Positions 36,336 to 46,137 are shown, numbered from the stretch's first letter. The stretch is DNA of 64,000 nucleotides from Anaerovibrio lipolyticus LB2005 (GCF_000621545.1 NZ_JHYA01000001.1:248001-312000), one strand, 5' to 3'. The notes: generated by a model not told the origin, from the sequence alone. Made by a program: numbers and translations.

Positions 36336-36752
36336 TCAGTCAAAAATCTCAGTAGCACTAAAGTATAAGGAAATCTCTCTTGCTGCACTCTCCGGTGAGT
36401 CGGAAGCATGAACTGCATTGCGGCTGCCACTGGAAGCATAGAGCTTGCGGATAGTTCCCTCATCAGCATCTGCCGGATTAGTTTTACCATTAATCTTGCG
36501 TACATTGGCAATAGCATCCTCACCAGCCAATACCATGGCAATAATCGGACCGGAGGTCATAAAGCCTACCAGATCATCATAATAAGGACGACCAATATGC
36601 TCCACATAGTGCTGGGATGCCAGCTTTTCATCCATCTGAAGCATCTTAACAGCCAAAACCTCCAGGCCCTTTTCCTCGTAAATCTTGAAAATATCACCAA
36701 TGTGATGTGCCTTCATGGCATCTGGCTTAATGAGTACCAATGTCTTTTCCAT
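36336..36752 (-). CDS. ndk: Nucleoside diphosphate kinase
   Basis: Ndk balances nucleoside triphosphate pools by phosphate transfer through a histidine. The 138-residue protein starts EKTLVLIKPDA, has GRPYYDDLVGFMTSGP, and contains the active-site His in NAVHASDSPESA (His117 or thereabouts). It lies 45 bp after the gamma carbonic anhydrase-like gene. Confidence 0.97.
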   Translation of the reverse strand: MEKTLVLIKPDAMKAHHIGDIFKIYEEKGLEVLAVKMLQMDEKLASQHYVEHIGRPYYDDLVGFMTSGPIIAMVLAGEDAIANVRKINGKTNPADADEGTIRKLYASSGSRNAVHASDSPESAAREISLYFSATEIFD

Positions 36753-36797
36753 CTTGAAACAATTCTCCTTTTAAATACCTCAATTTTTGATTTGCTT

Positions 36798-37322
36798 TTA
36801 CAAATCCTTTAAATCCTTACTATACACCTTGGCAAGATCACTGTGGGCATCAGCAGACTCCTGAAGAGCATTAATTTCCTCTTCTGTGAGAGGGCGTATC
36901 AGCTTAGCAGGATTGCCATATACCATAGAATTTGGTGGGATTTTCTTATTCTGTGGAATAAATGAGTTTGCACCAATAATGCAGTTTTCGCCAATCTCAG
37001 TGTACCCCATAATCACTGTTCCCATACCAATAAGACAATTATCATTTATCTTGCTGCAATGTACCACCACATTATGGCCAATGGTAACGTTGTTGCCGAT
37101 AATTGTCGGAGTATCCCACATGGTATGAATGGTACAGTTGTCCTGAATGTTAGAGTTGTTGCCAATAACCACCTTGTTAATATCCCCACGGACAACGGAA
37201 CTGAACCAGACACTGCTGTTATCGCCGATTTTAACATCACCGGCCACCGCAGCATTTGGTGCGACGTAAACATTCTTACCTAGCTCAGGCTTTTTTTCAG
37301 CCAACGCAAAAACATTTCCCAT
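36798..37322 (-). CDS. Gamma-carbonic anhydrase family protein (left-handed beta-helix)
   Basis: A 174-residue protein made of hexapeptide repeats (from AAVAGDVKIG through IIGANSFI), forming the trimeric left-handed beta-helix of the gamma-class carbonic anhydrase/PaaY/YrdA group. The metal-type histidines are present as IHT and GHNVVVHC. Many members have weak or unproven carbonic anhydrase activity. The ATG at 37322 has GGGAGG about eight bases upstream; the longer frame to 37352 is not supported. Confidence 0.88.
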   Translation of the reverse strand: MGNVFALAEKKPELGKNVYVAPNAAVAGDVKIGDNSSVWFSSVVRGDINKVVIGNNSNIQDNCTIHTMWDTPTIIGNNVTIGHNVVVHCSKINDNCLIGMGTVIMGYTEIGENCIIGANSFIPQNKKIPPNSMVYGNPAKLIRPLTEEEINALQESADAHSDLAKVYSKDLKDL

Positions 37323-37381
37323 AAAAATACCTCCCTCAAGATGTATCCTCAATTAATTATAACAAAGTTGTCATACAAATT

Positions 37382-38614
37382 CTAGTCTTTCAGCCATTGT
37401 GCACAAGCCCTGACCCGCTTTTGCCATAGCCAATCCCCCAGTGCCTTTCCCCGAACTCCCTCAGGAGCCATATTTCCATCAATGGATAAAAGCACATCTC
37501 TAAGCTCTGTATAACGCTCCAGATATTTCGGAAGCTGTCCATGGTCAGCCCTTATAATATGGCAAAAATCTTCAGGGGGAAGATAACTGGACATTTTGTG
37601 CAAATGAAGAATCAGTTCTGTTATTTTCCCCGGCTTTTGCATCAACGGGGCCCGCATGTGCTCCTCAATAACCAGACTACCTGCCCGTATCCACTGATTG
37701 GGAAATTTAGCCCGTTTATTCCAGCTCTTAAGGACATCCAGCCCCTTTTTTTCATGGTCATAATGATGGGGCAGCATTTCTTTTGTAGTAACACCTTTTC
37801 CAATATCGTGAACAAGGCCCGCAAAAACGGCCACCACATTGTCAGTGGAGGCTGCCACCTTATCTGCCACCAACATGGTGTGATTGTAGGCATCTCCCTC
37901 CGGATGAAAATCCACAGGCTGAGTCTTGCCAATGAGTGCATAAATCTCAGGAAACAGGGTTTCCAAAAGCTCTGACTTGCTAAGAACTTGAAAGAACACT
38001 GATGGCTTGCTGGATTCCAATGCCTTCTTCAGCTCCCCAAAAATTCTTTCCGAAGGCTCCCCCATTAATTCCTCCCGGCAGCCCATCATGGCATCTATAA
38101 GCTCTTCTGAAACCTCAAAGCCCAGCTGAGTTGCCTGCCGTGCAACTCTTAAAGCCCGCACCGGATCCTCGGAAAAATGCTTTGATATGGGGCGCAGTAT
38201 TTTATCCTCAATATCCCGTCTGCCACCATATAAATCAATGATATTTCCAGTAAGCACCTCCATGGCTATACTGTTCACTGTGGTATCACGCCTGTAAAGG
38301 TCATCCTCAATGGTAATATCCTCATGGGCCACTATTTCAAAGCCTGTATATCCTGTGCCAACCTTTCGTTCCTTTCTGGCAAAGGCCACCTCACAGCTTA
38401 TCCCGTCTATTTTTACAAGGAAAACCGGAAATGCATTACCTATGAGCTTGGCATCAGGAAAGCATATTGCAAAATTTTCCTTGGATAAGCCCACCACCAC
38501 ATAATCCTTGTCATGGGGATCCTTGCCCATGAGCTTGTCACGGACCCAGCCTCCCACTATATAAAGAGTTCCCCCGGCATCTCTTATCTGTATGGCAAAT
38601 TCATTTTCTGTCAT
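37382..38614 (-). CDS. cca: CCA tRNA nucleotidyltransferase with HD domain
   Basis: A 410-residue class II nucleotidyltransferase that adds or repairs the tRNA 3' CCA end. The head domain holds YIVGGWVRD and the catalytic DKDYVV, then RRDTTVNSIAM (nucleotide-selection region). RALRVARQATQLGF lies in the neck, and an HD domain (FAGLVHDIGKG, near residue 265) follows. The HD domain, seen in multifunctional CCA enzymes such as that of E. coli, implies added phosphatase/phosphodiesterase activity. Confidence 0.93.
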   Translation of the reverse strand: MTENEFAIQIRDAGGTLYIVGGWVRDKLMGKDPHDKDYVVVGLSKENFAICFPDAKLIGNAFPVFLVKIDGISCEVAFARKERKVGTGYTGFEIVAHEDITIEDDLYRRDTTVNSIAMEVLTGNIIDLYGGRRDIEDKILRPISKHFSEDPVRALRVARQATQLGFEVSEELIDAMMGCREELMGEPSERIFGELKKALESSKPSVFFQVLSKSELLETLFPEIYALIGKTQPVDFHPEGDAYNHTMLVADKVAASTDNVVAVFAGLVHDIGKGVTTKEMLPHHYDHEKKGLDVLKSWNKRAKFPNQWIRAGSLVIEEHMRAPLMQKPGKITELILHLHKMSSYLPPEDFCHIIRADHGQLPKYLERYTELRDVLLSIDGNMAPEGVRGKALGDWLWQKRVRACAQWLKD

Positions 38615-38684
38615 TTATTCACCGCCCCAGCTCTATTATCTTTTAAAATTCGTTGTTTTACCTAAAATTCCTGCATAACTGCAC

Positions 38685-38718
38685 CAAAAAACTGCCGTAA
38701 CCATGTCACAGCAGTTTC
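38685..38718 (-). terminator. Terminator of the hom-thrB operon
   Basis: Minus-strand stem AAACTGC/GCAGTTT with a few inner pairs and a TTTTTTGG tail, about 19 bp past the thrB stop codon. Confidence 0.85.
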
Positions 38719-38736
38719 CACATTGAAACTCATTTT

Positions 38737-39654
38737 CTATTCAATAAGGCGAGCCCCTTCTTTATCAATATCAAGAATCATATAAGCGGACTCCACATTA
38801 TTCGCCTTAAAGGCTCTCTGCATAGCTTCAGCTACACTTCTCTCATTACCGGAGGCAAGAGCCATAAGGCATGGACCAGCCCCGCTGAGAAACGCCCCCA
38901 GAGCTCCTTCCTTTCTGGCGGCCTTAAACACATCATACATTCCTGGTATAAGCTCAGCCCGATAAGGCTGGTGAAGAGCATCATCAAAGGCATTTCTCAG
39001 AAAATGTCTGCTCCCCTTTATAAAAGCCGCTATCATCATGGCCGTACTACCAATATTGACTATAGCATCAGCCCGATCCACCTTCTCCGGCAACACTTCT
39101 CTGGCCGCCTTGGTAGGCAAAAAGAAATCCGGAACCACAACCACCATCTTAAAACGAATCTTTGGAATAAATCTAAAGGTTTCCGGCCAGCCATTTCTCA
39201 CGGTGCTTATGGTCATACCGCCAAAAATAGCCGGTGCCACATTATCGGGGTGTCCCTCAATATCCGTAGCTATTTTTAATAGGTCACGATTCTTTAACGG
39301 ATTCCCCAAAGCCTCATTAGCTGCCTTAATACCGCCAACGATGGCAGTAGCACTGCTTCCCAGGCCTCTGGAAAGGGGCACATGGTTATCCATCACAATT
39401 CTGGCACCCTTAAATTCATCGGCACAGCCCACTCTGCGAAGTACCTTCTGAATTGAACGCCATACAATATTGCGGGAGGTTCTGGGAATATTTTCCGCAC
39501 CCTCACCGTGAATCTCAATCTCCAGACCTTCCTCCCTAAGAAGTGTAAGCTCCAGATCGTTGTAGCAGGAGCATGCTATTCCCAAAGTATCAAAGCCCGG
39601 CCCCAAATTTGCCGAAGTTCCCGGAACTCTTACTTTAACTGTCTTTGCATCCAT
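38737..39654 (-). CDS. thrB: Homoserine kinase
   Basis: ThrB phosphorylates homoserine on the way to threonine. The 305-residue GHMP kinase has the N-terminal VPGTSANLGPGFDTLG, the ATP loop SRGLGSSATA near residue 96 and a late AFLSGAGPC motif. It follows hom by 24 bp. Threonine synthase (thrC) is not in the window. Confidence 0.96.
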   Translation of the reverse strand: MDAKTVKVRVPGTSANLGPGFDTLGIACSCYNDLELTLLREEGLEIEIHGEGAENIPRTSRNIVWRSIQKVLRRVGCADEFKGARIVMDNHVPLSRGLGSSATAIVGGIKAANEALGNPLKNRDLLKIATDIEGHPDNVAPAIFGGMTISTVRNGWPETFRFIPKIRFKMVVVVPDFFLPTKAAREVLPEKVDRADAIVNIGSTAMMIAAFIKGSRHFLRNAFDDALHQPYRAELIPGMYDVFKAARKEGALGAFLSGAGPCLMALASGNERSVAEAMQRAFKANNVESAYMILDIDKEGARLIE

Positions 39655-39678
39655 AACATTGCCCCCTAATAAATTCCA

Positions 39679-40968
39679 TCAGTCTCCCTCAACACGAATA
39701 ATATTGCAGATTTTATCCACAACCGAGAGACTACGTAAAAGCTCTGCAGCTTTTTCCAGCTTTTTATGCTTTACCACATGGGTAACAGCCACAATCTCCG
39801 CATGATTATTTACCATACGGGTCTGAATAACAGATTTTAGGCTTACCTCGCTGTCGCCAAAGGCTGTAGCAATTGCCGCCAGAACCCCCGGCTCATCATC
39901 CACATGGAGACGAACGTAATAAGAGGATTCCGTATCCGCCAGAGGGCAGATTTCCCGCTTATTATAGCAGGTGCAACTAACCACAGCAGAATTCCCCATA
40001 ACCATATTACGGGCAACTGCAATAATATCAGCCAACACAGCAGAAGCCGTTGGCAGGGAACCAGCACCTCGACCATAAAACATGGCATCTCCAATGGCAT
40101 TGCCCCTAAGGAATATTGCATTGAATACATCATTAACTGATGCCAATGGATGAGTCTGTGGTAAAAATACAGGATGAACCCGTACATTAACTCCCTTGTC
40201 GCCATAATCCTTGGCCACAGCCAACAGCTTTATGACATAGTCCAGCTGCTTGGCATAGGCAATATCGGCAGCCTCGATTTTGGTAATGCCCTCCACGTAA
40301 ACGCTGTCCAGATGAATTCTCGTATTAAAGGCAATGGATCCCAAAATAGCAGCCTTTCTAGCTGCATCCATACCCTCCACATCAGCCGCTGGATTAGCTT
40401 CAGCATATCCCTTGGCCTGGGCCTCCTTTAGCACTTCATCATAATCACTACCATCCTGGGTCATCTTTGTAAGCATATAATTGGTGGTGCCATTTACAAT
40501 ACCCATAATGGAACTGATTTTATTGCCGGTAAGACATTGCTTTAATGGGGTAATAATTGGAATACCGCCACCTACGCTGGCCTCAAACATAAAGTCCACC
40601 TTATTGGCCTCCGCGGCAGAAAACAGCTCCTCCCCGGACTGGGCCACAGCATCCTTGTTGGCAGTTACCACATGCTTACCAGCCTTCATGGACTTTACCA
40701 TGTATTCAATGGCCGGATGAAGTCCACCCATGAGCTCAACTACAATACTGATATCAGGGTCATTTAGTATTTCATCAATGCTATCAGTAATCTTGATGCC
40801 ATCGAGATTTTCCCGTTTCTTGGTCAAATCCCGAACCAAAACGGTTTTAATGCCGATTTCGCAGCCCACGCGCTGCTCGATATCCCTTACATTTTTCTTT
40901 AAGACCTCAACAACTCCGGATCCTACAGTACCGGAGCCCAACAGTCCAATCTGAATTTTTTTCCCCAT
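39679..40968 (-). CDS. hom: Homoserine dehydrogenase with ACT domain
   Basis: Hom reduces aspartate semialdehyde to homoserine for threonine and methionine synthesis. In 429 residues it has the Rossmann motif GLLGSGTVGSGVVEVL, VVTANKD near residue 103, GIVNGTTNYML, the catalytic ANPAADVEGMDAARK region and a C-terminal ACT domain (VDDEPGVLAAIATAFGD) likely giving threonine feedback control. It is preceded by the ACT-domain protein gene and followed by thrB. Confidence 0.96.
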   Translation of the reverse strand: MGKKIQIGLLGSGTVGSGVVEVLKKNVRDIEQRVGCEIGIKTVLVRDLTKKRENLDGIKITDSIDEILNDPDISIVVELMGGLHPAIEYMVKSMKAGKHVVTANKDAVAQSGEELFSAAEANKVDFMFEASVGGGIPIITPLKQCLTGNKISSIMGIVNGTTNYMLTKMTQDGSDYDEVLKEAQAKGYAEANPAADVEGMDAARKAAILGSIAFNTRIHLDSVYVEGITKIEAADIAYAKQLDYVIKLLAVAKDYGDKGVNVRVHPVFLPQTHPLASVNDVFNAIFLRGNAIGDAMFYGRGAGSLPTASAVLADIIAVARNMVMGNSAVVSCTCYNKREICPLADTESSYYVRLHVDDEPGVLAAIATAFGDSEVSLKSVIQTRMVNNHAEIVAVTHVVKHKKLEKAAELLRSLSVVDKICNIIRVEGD

Positions 40969-40986
40969 AAAGCCCTGTTACTCCCC

Positions 40987-41442
40987 TCACGCCTGAGCCT
41001 GGCCAAGAACCTCTAATCTCTTTACTCCATCAACCATACGGAGCTTATCAAGCAGGGCCTCCAGATCTACAGACAGATTTACAGTTTCAATGGAAACAGT
41101 AGCATTAGCCACACCCTGAAGAGGAATTCCCTGGTTAATGGTAAGAACGCTGCCAGAGTCATTGGAAATAGTATTGAGTACACTGGAAAGAACGCCCTTC
41201 TTGTGCTCCAAAAGGAAGGTCAGGGTAACAATCTTGTTCTGACTTGCCTCATAGAATGGGAATACATAGTCCTTATACTTGTAATAAGCGCTGCGGCTAA
41301 GCTCCATCTTTTCAACAGCCTCATTAATAGTGCGGGCATTTCCACGCTTCAGCATTTCCTTAACCCGAATGGTCTTCTTTATTGCTTCTGGCAAAATTTC
41401 TTCTCTAACAAGGAAAAATCCGCTTTTCTCTTTTGATGTCAT
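40987..41442 (-). CDS. pheB: ACT domain-containing protein, PheB/UPF0735 family
   Basis: A 151-residue putative regulator. The N-terminal half has a helix-turn-helix-like stretch (GNARTINEAVEKMELSRSAYYKYKDYVFPFYE). The C-terminal half is an ACT domain (VTLTFLLEHKKGVLSSVLNTIS), the fold that binds amino acids. Family members are usually next to hom and thrB, as here, which suggests amino-acid-responsive regulation; a direct chorismate mutase role has not been shown. ATG 41442 is chosen by GGAGG seven bases before it. It is the first gene of the unit, with a clear promoter. Confidence 0.9.
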   Translation of the reverse strand: MTSKEKSGFFLVREEILPEAIKKTIRVKEMLKRGNARTINEAVEKMELSRSAYYKYKDYVFPFYEASQNKIVTLTFLLEHKKGVLSSVLNTISNDSGSVLTINQGIPLQGVANATVSIETVNLSVDLEALLDKLRMVDGVKRLEVLGQAQA

Positions 41443-41492
41443 ATTTTTTCCTCCGTACACTATAAGTGGATATATTTCTACATACAAGGGAT

Positions 41493-41521
41493 ATTATACA
41501 CTGTATCCTCTGAGATGACAA
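41493..41521 (-). promoter_or_regulatory. Sigma-70-type promoter of the pheB-hom-thrB operon
   Basis: Minus-strand TTGTCA (41516-41521) and TATAAT (41493-41498), spacer 17 bp, about 50 bp before the pheB start. One of the cleanest promoters in the window. Confidence 0.85.
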
Positions 41522-41542
41522 TAGTATTTTCGCCCAAAACGT

Positions 41543-41580
41543 AAAAATGGGTACTCATAATACATACGAGCACCCATTTT
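41543..41580 (-). terminator. Terminator of the der-plsY unit
   Basis: Minus-strand stem AAAATGGGTGCTC/GAGTACCCATTTT (one mismatch) ending in TTTTTAC, about 20 bp past the plsY stop codon. Confidence 0.85.
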
Positions 41581-41598
41581 GTCTACATATCAAATACA

Positions 41599-42204
41599 TT
41601 ATTTAGCGGCTTTAATCTTACTCTCCGTACCATTCAGGAGACGTTCAATATTTGATTTATGACGATAAATAATAAAGATTGCCGCCAGGGTACCAAAGCC
41701 GATATAAACCATAGGCATATCGAAAATAAGGGCAAGAATCGGCACCAGTGCCGCGCCCACTATAGAACCTAAGGATACATACCGGGTTACAAAGACAATT
41801 GCCAGCCAAACCAAAAATACGATGGCCGCAACCACTGGCATAAGCATAATAAGAACTCCCAAACCAGTGGACACACTTTTTCCGCCCTTAAATTTGAGAA
41901 AAAGTGACCAGGAATGGCCTACAACGGCCAAAATTCCACAAATAACACCATACTCAGGATGATCAGGGAAACCGCCGGCATAATAAATACCCAGACCTGC
42001 TCCCAAAAAGCCCTTCAGCATATCCAATACAAAAATGGATATGCCCGCAGGCTTGCCAATAGTTCTCCAAGCATTGGTGGCACCAATATTTTTACTGCCA
42101 TGCTCCCTAAGGTCAACTCCCCAAATAGCCTTTCCTAAAATAAGACCATTTGGAATAGAACCAATTACATAGCTTAATACACAAGCAATTATCAGCTCCA
42201 GCAT
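41599..42204 (-). CDS. plsY: Glycerol-3-phosphate acyltransferase PlsY
   Basis: PlsY transfers an acyl group from acyl-phosphate to glycerol-3-phosphate, the first step of phospholipid synthesis. The 201-residue protein has five or so membrane helices and the three family motifs: GSIPNGLILGK, the GSKNIGATNAWR region near residue 37, and GHSWSLFLKFKGGKSVSTG near residue 98. Its start overlaps the der stop codon (ATGA), so they are coupled. Confidence 0.96.
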   Translation of the reverse strand: MLELIIACVLSYVIGSIPNGLILGKAIWGVDLREHGSKNIGATNAWRTIGKPAGISIFVLDMLKGFLGAGLGIYYAGGFPDHPEYGVICGILAVVGHSWSLFLKFKGGKSVSTGLGVLIMLMPVVAAIVFLVWLAIVFVTRYVSLGSIVGAALVPILALIFDMPMVYIGFGTLAAIFIIYRHKSNIERLLNGTESKIKAAK

Positions 42205-43535
42205 CAGATATCCTCCTCTTCCTTACGACCACGAACAATCAGCTTCAACGGCGTGCCCTCAAAGCCAAAGCTCTCACGGAGACGATTCTCCAAAAATCTC
42301 AGATAAGAGAAGTGCATAAGCTCCGGATCATTTACAAACACGATGAACTTAGGAGGCCTAATATCCGCCTGAGTCATGAAATAAATCTTCAGCTGCTTGC
42401 CCCGATGGGATGGTGGCGGATTTACAGAAACCGCATCACGAATAAGCTCATTCAATACACTGGTCTGAATGCGCATGGACTGCTGATCAGCCACATACTT
42501 TACCAGCTCCACAATACGAGGAATACGCTGATGGGTCAGGGCAGAGGTATACAGAACCGGTGCATACTGCAAAAAGCCAAGCTCATCACGAAGGTCCTCA
42601 GTAAATCTCAAGGTGGACTTATCATCCTTGTCAGGGAAAATATCCCATTTATTTACAATAATTACCACGCCCTTGCCAGACTCATGGGCATAGCCGGCAA
42701 TTTTCTTATCCTGCTCGGTAATACCCTCAAAGGCATTAATAACCATAAGAACCACATCGGCGCGGTCCACAGCACGAAGGGAACGCATTACACTATAACG
42801 CTCAACTGCTTCATCAATCTTTCCCTTGCGACGCATACCGGCAGTATCAATAAGCATAAACTTGTTCCCATCGGACACAAAATGGGTATCAATGGCATCT
42901 CTGGTTGTACCGGCCACATCACTTACGATAACCCGTTCCTCGCCAATGAGTGCATTAACAATGGAGGATTTGCCCACATTTGGACGGCCGATAACAGCAA
43001 TACTGATTTCATCCTCTTCCTTTTCCTCATAATCATTCTTAGGGAAGGATTCCACCACAGCATCCAAAAGATCACCAAGGCCAAGAGCATTGGAAGCAGA
43101 AATACCAATAGGGTCACCAAGGCCCAAATTATAAAATTCGTAGATATTGGCTTCCAGCTGAGGACTGTCAATCTTATTAATGGCCAAAACCACCGGCTTC
43201 TTGGCGGAACGCAGCATGTGTCCCACTTCTTCATCAGCAGAGGTTAGGCCTACACGACCATCCACCACAAATACAATAACATCAGCCTCCTCCATGGCAA
43301 TCTTTGCCTGCTGGCGCATGGAGCGGAGTATCTGATCGCTTTCATCAAATTCAATACCGCCGGTATCAATCATGGTAAAGGTATGATTGAGCCATTCAGC
43401 ATCCATATATATGCGGTCTCTGGTAACACCTGGCATATCATCAACTATGGATACCCGGCGCTTGCCAATCTGATTAAATAAAGTGGACTTGCCCACATTC
43501 GGGCGTCCAACGATAGCTACTATAGGCTTACTCAT
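42204..43535 (-). CDS. der: Ribosome biogenesis GTPase Der (EngA)
   Basis: Der has two tandem GTPase domains and helps assemble the 50S subunit. Both P-loops are visible (GRPNVGKSTLF near residue 10, GRPNVGKSSIV near residue 185), with DTGG and DTAGMRRKGKI switch regions, NKID and NKWD motifs and a C-terminal KH-like domain. ATG 43535 gives the normal 443 residues and has GGAGG eight bases upstream; it overlaps the end of the DUF512 gene. Confidence 0.96.
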   Translation of the reverse strand: MSKPIVAIVGRPNVGKSTLFNQIGKRRVSIVDDMPGVTRDRIYMDAEWLNHTFTMIDTGGIEFDESDQILRSMRQQAKIAMEEADVIVFVVDGRVGLTSADEEVGHMLRSAKKPVVLAINKIDSPQLEANIYEFYNLGLGDPIGISASNALGLGDLLDAVVESFPKNDYEEKEEDEISIAVIGRPNVGKSSIVNALIGEERVIVSDVAGTTRDAIDTHFVSDGNKFMLIDTAGMRRKGKIDEAVERYSVMRSLRAVDRADVVLMVINAFEGITEQDKKIAGYAHESGKGVVIIVNKWDIFPDKDDKSTLRFTEDLRDELGFLQYAPVLYTSALTHQRIPRIVELVKYVADQQSMRIQTSVLNELIRDAVSVNPPPSHRGKQLKIYFMTQADIRPPKFIVFVNDPELMHFSYLRFLENRLRESFGFEGTPLKLIVRGRKEEEDI

Positions 43536-44931
43536 TGTTGTGGCCTCCTCTCTTGGTATATGCAGCATTACTCTGCCACATATAAGCAGCTGCCTCACCA
43601 TCTACTCCCTGGTAATTTTCAAAATCGGTAAGGGCATTGAAATAGTCCTTGCCATCACCTACTGTCTCCACACGACCATGGAACCAGCTCTTGAAATCAT
43701 CCAGCGAAACATCATCTAAAAATATATTATCTCCAGCTCTAAGGGCAGACTCAGGAATCAAAATCCCGTCAAAGGTCTCCCCTAAAGAATCCATTGCACT
43801 TTTCATATCATGGGCAGTCAACAGCCCGGATACATTTACTGTGGTTCCAAAGTGGTTATTAGGAACCGGAACTATGGTAACCTCAAGATTTCCCACTGCC
43901 AGCTCATCTGCCAACTTTCTGAACATTGGTGCCACAGCAGTTCCTGTCATAACTGCCAGCCTGATTTTATTATCATAGCCCTTTGACTGAAGCTCAGTAT
44001 CATTACGGGCAGAGGAAAACTCCTCCATAAAATTACGGGCCAGACCTATACCATTATCCAGCTGTGGAAACCCATCGTAAACTTCTGCAGGAGGAACCTC
44101 TTTTCCTGCCAAAAAATAGAATTCGTCACCTAAATATACAAAGGTTCTGCCTGTAGCCTCACGTTCCTGCTTCTGGAACTTTTCCACTTGTTCAATCACC
44201 CTTAGGGCGCTTTCCCTATCAAATCCCTTTAAAGGGTATTTATCCTGTCGAAACTTTGTAAGTCCCACGGGAACAATAGCCATGGACAGGGCATGTGGCT
44301 TTCTTGCCAGAATATCCCGTATGGATCGGTCCAATTCCTCACCGTCATTAAGGTCACGGCAAAGTACAATCTGGGTGTGATACTCCACGTCAGCCTTCTC
44401 CAGCTTATCCAGCTGGGTCATCAGATTACCCGCCGTCTTGCAGCGAAGTATCTGACATCTTAGCTCCGGATTGGTACACTGGACAGAAACAAACAATGGT
44501 GACAAATGATATTGCTTTATACGCTTAAAATCATTGTCCACCATATTGGTCATTGTAACAAAATTGCCATATAAAAATGACAGACGATAGTCGTCATCCT
44601 TTATATTTAAAGTCTCACGCATACCGGGAGCCACCTGGTCCACGAAACAAAAATAGCAGTTGTTGGCACACTTGCGGATACCATCAAATACTGCAGATTC
44701 GAACTCGACCCCCAGCTCCTCATCGTAATCCTTGTCAAATTCCAGCATTTCCTGATCGCCATTCTCATGCTCGACCAGCATATCTATTTCTTCATCAGCG
44801 AAGGCAAAGCTAAGGTCTATAATGTCCCGGAGCTTCATACCATTCACTTCGATTATCTTGTCTCCCGGAACCAGCTCCAGCTCCTCAGCCAGACTACCAG
44901 GCTCCACGGACAGTATTTTACCGTAGCCCAT
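43528..44931 (-). CDS. DUF512 radical SAM-type Fe-S protein with N-terminal PDZ
   Basis: A 467-residue protein of the DUF512 family. A PDZ-like domain (residues 1-70, SVEPGSLAEELELVPGDKIIEVNG) precedes a radical SAM-like region with CANNCYFC near residue 88 and SFLYGNFVTM. The DUF512 domain fills the C-terminus (RTFVYLGDEFYFLAG, GIGLARNFMEE). The reaction is unknown. It is nearly always encoded next to der, as here, so a link to ribosome assembly or translation is suspected but not shown. Confidence 0.92.
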   Translation of the reverse strand: MGYGKILSVEPGSLAEELELVPGDKIIEVNGMKLRDIIDLSFAFADEEIDMLVEHENGDQEMLEFDKDYDEELGVEFESAVFDGIRKCANNCYFCFVDQVAPGMRETLNIKDDDYRLSFLYGNFVTMTNMVDNDFKRIKQYHLSPLFVSVQCTNPELRCQILRCKTAGNLMTQLDKLEKADVEYHTQIVLCRDLNDGEELDRSIRDILARKPHALSMAIVPVGLTKFRQDKYPLKGFDRESALRVIEQVEKFQKQEREATGRTFVYLGDEFYFLAGKEVPPAEVYDGFPQLDNGIGLARNFMEEFSSARNDTELQSKGYDNKIRLAVMTGTAVAPMFRKLADELAVGNLEVTIVPVPNNHFGTTVNVSGLLTAHDMKSAMDSLGETFDGILIPESALRAGDNIFLDDVSLDDFKSWFHGRVETVGDGKDYFNALTDFENYQGVDGEAAAYMWQSNAAYTKRGGHNNE

Positions 44932-44974
44932 ACATTCTCCTGTTTTTCTTTTATATATAAATATCTAATTAAAC

Positions 44975-45006
44975 TGTAAATAGGGAGTGATGAAATCATC
45001 ACTCCC
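44975..45006 (-). terminator. Hairpin terminator after the S1 protein gene
   Basis: Perfect 10-bp stem (GGGAGTGATG with CATCACTCCC, 44983-44992 and 44997-45006) with a four-base loop; the T tract is weak (TATTTAC on the minus strand). Confidence 0.65.
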
Positions 45007-45054
45007 CAATAATAATCATTATACAGTTAAAGCCCAAGGCCGTAATCTATATGA

Positions 45055-46137
45055 TTACTCAGCCTCGTTGGACTCGCCAGCCTGCTTAATGCTGAGAGAA
45101 ATACGCTTTCTGTCAACATCGATGTTCAGGATCTTAACAGTAACCTTGTCACCGATAGCAACTACTTCATCAGCGCTCTTGATACGTCTGTCAGCAAGCT
45201 CACCCATAGGAATGAGACCATCGAGGCCCTGCTCAATGCGCATGAAAGCACCGAAAGCCTTCAGGCCAACGATCTCACCAGAGATAATATCGCCAGCATT
45301 GTACTTCTCAGCCTTAACTACCCATGGATCTGGCATGGTGTCCTTAACGCTCAGGGAAATACGAACCTTGCCATCCTCAGTCTCAGCAATGCTCTTAATC
45401 TTAACGTCAAGCTCCTGACCCTCTTCCAGAACATCTGCTGGATCCTTAACACGGTTCCAGGAGAGATCGGAAATGTGAACCAGACCATCGATACCACCGA
45501 TATCGATAAACGCACCGTAGTTAACCAGTCTCTTAACAGTACCCTTAACTACATCGCCTTCCTTAACATTCTCCAACCAGGACTTGAGCTCAGTCTCAAG
45601 AAGCTGACGACGGGAGAGAACCAGACGCTGCTTAGCTGGATCCAAATCAATTGGAACAACCTTTACAGTCTGGCCAACATACTTGGAGAGATCCTTAACA
45701 AAGTTAAGCTCAATCTGGGATGCTGGGATGAATGCACGAACGCCGAGAGCGCGGGCAACCAAACCGCCCTTAACAACCTGAGTAATCTCAGCCTCGATTG
45801 GCTCAGCCTTCTCAACGATGCCATCAAGCTCCTTCCAGGATGCAAGACGATCAGCCTTAACCTTGGAAACAGTGAGGCCATTCTCGCCGCCCTTGGCAAC
45901 TACGAGAACCTCAATAACATCATCAACCTTAACAATGTCCTTTGCGGACTCAGGAGCAGGCTCAGCAAGCTCAAACTTGGAAATTGGAACATCGTTCTTG
46001 TTACCCTGGATGTTAACGATTGCTTCGCTATCATTTACTGCAACAACTGTAGCCTTAACTAAATCGCGCTCATGTATCTCCTTCATAGAATCTTCTGCTG
46101 CTAACCAAGCTTCCATTGAATTCATTTCTTCTGACAC
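45055..46137 (-). CDS. rpsA: S1 RNA-binding domain protein (ribosomal protein S1-like)
   Basis: A 360-residue protein with four S1 (OB-fold) domains, at about residues 22-90, 105-175, 190-260 and 275-350. The latter two contain the typical GAFIDIGGIDGLVHISDLSW and GAFMRIEQGLDGLIPMGEL. It should bind mRNA at the 30S subunit, like the short S1 of Firmicutes. The GTG at 46137 overlaps ispH by 16 bases and has GGAGG ten bases upstream inside ispH. In many Clostridia the two genes are fused; here they are separate but overlapping. Confidence 0.93.
   Translation of the reverse strand: MSEEMNSMEAWLAAEDSMKEIHERDLVKATVVAVNDSEAIVNIQGNKNDVPISKFELAEPAPESAKDIVKVDDVIEVLVVAKGGENGLTVSKVKADRLASWKELDGIVEKAEPIEAEITQVVKGGLVARALGVRAFIPASQIELNFVKDLSKYVGQTVKVVPIDLDPAKQRLVLSRRQLLETELKSWLENVKEGDVVKGTVKRLVNYGAFIDIGGIDGLVHISDLSWNRVKDPADVLEEGQELDVKIKSIAETEDGKVRISLSVKDTMPDPWVVKAEKYNAGDIISGEIVGLKAFGAFMRIEQGLDGLIPMGELADRRIKSADEVVAIGDKVTVKILNIDVDRKRISLSIKQAGESNEAE

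Noticed and set aside
42312-43247. A 311-codon plus-strand frame opposite der
   Set aside because: Der has both GTP-binding domains on the minus strand; the antisense frame is His/Asn-rich shadow sequence.
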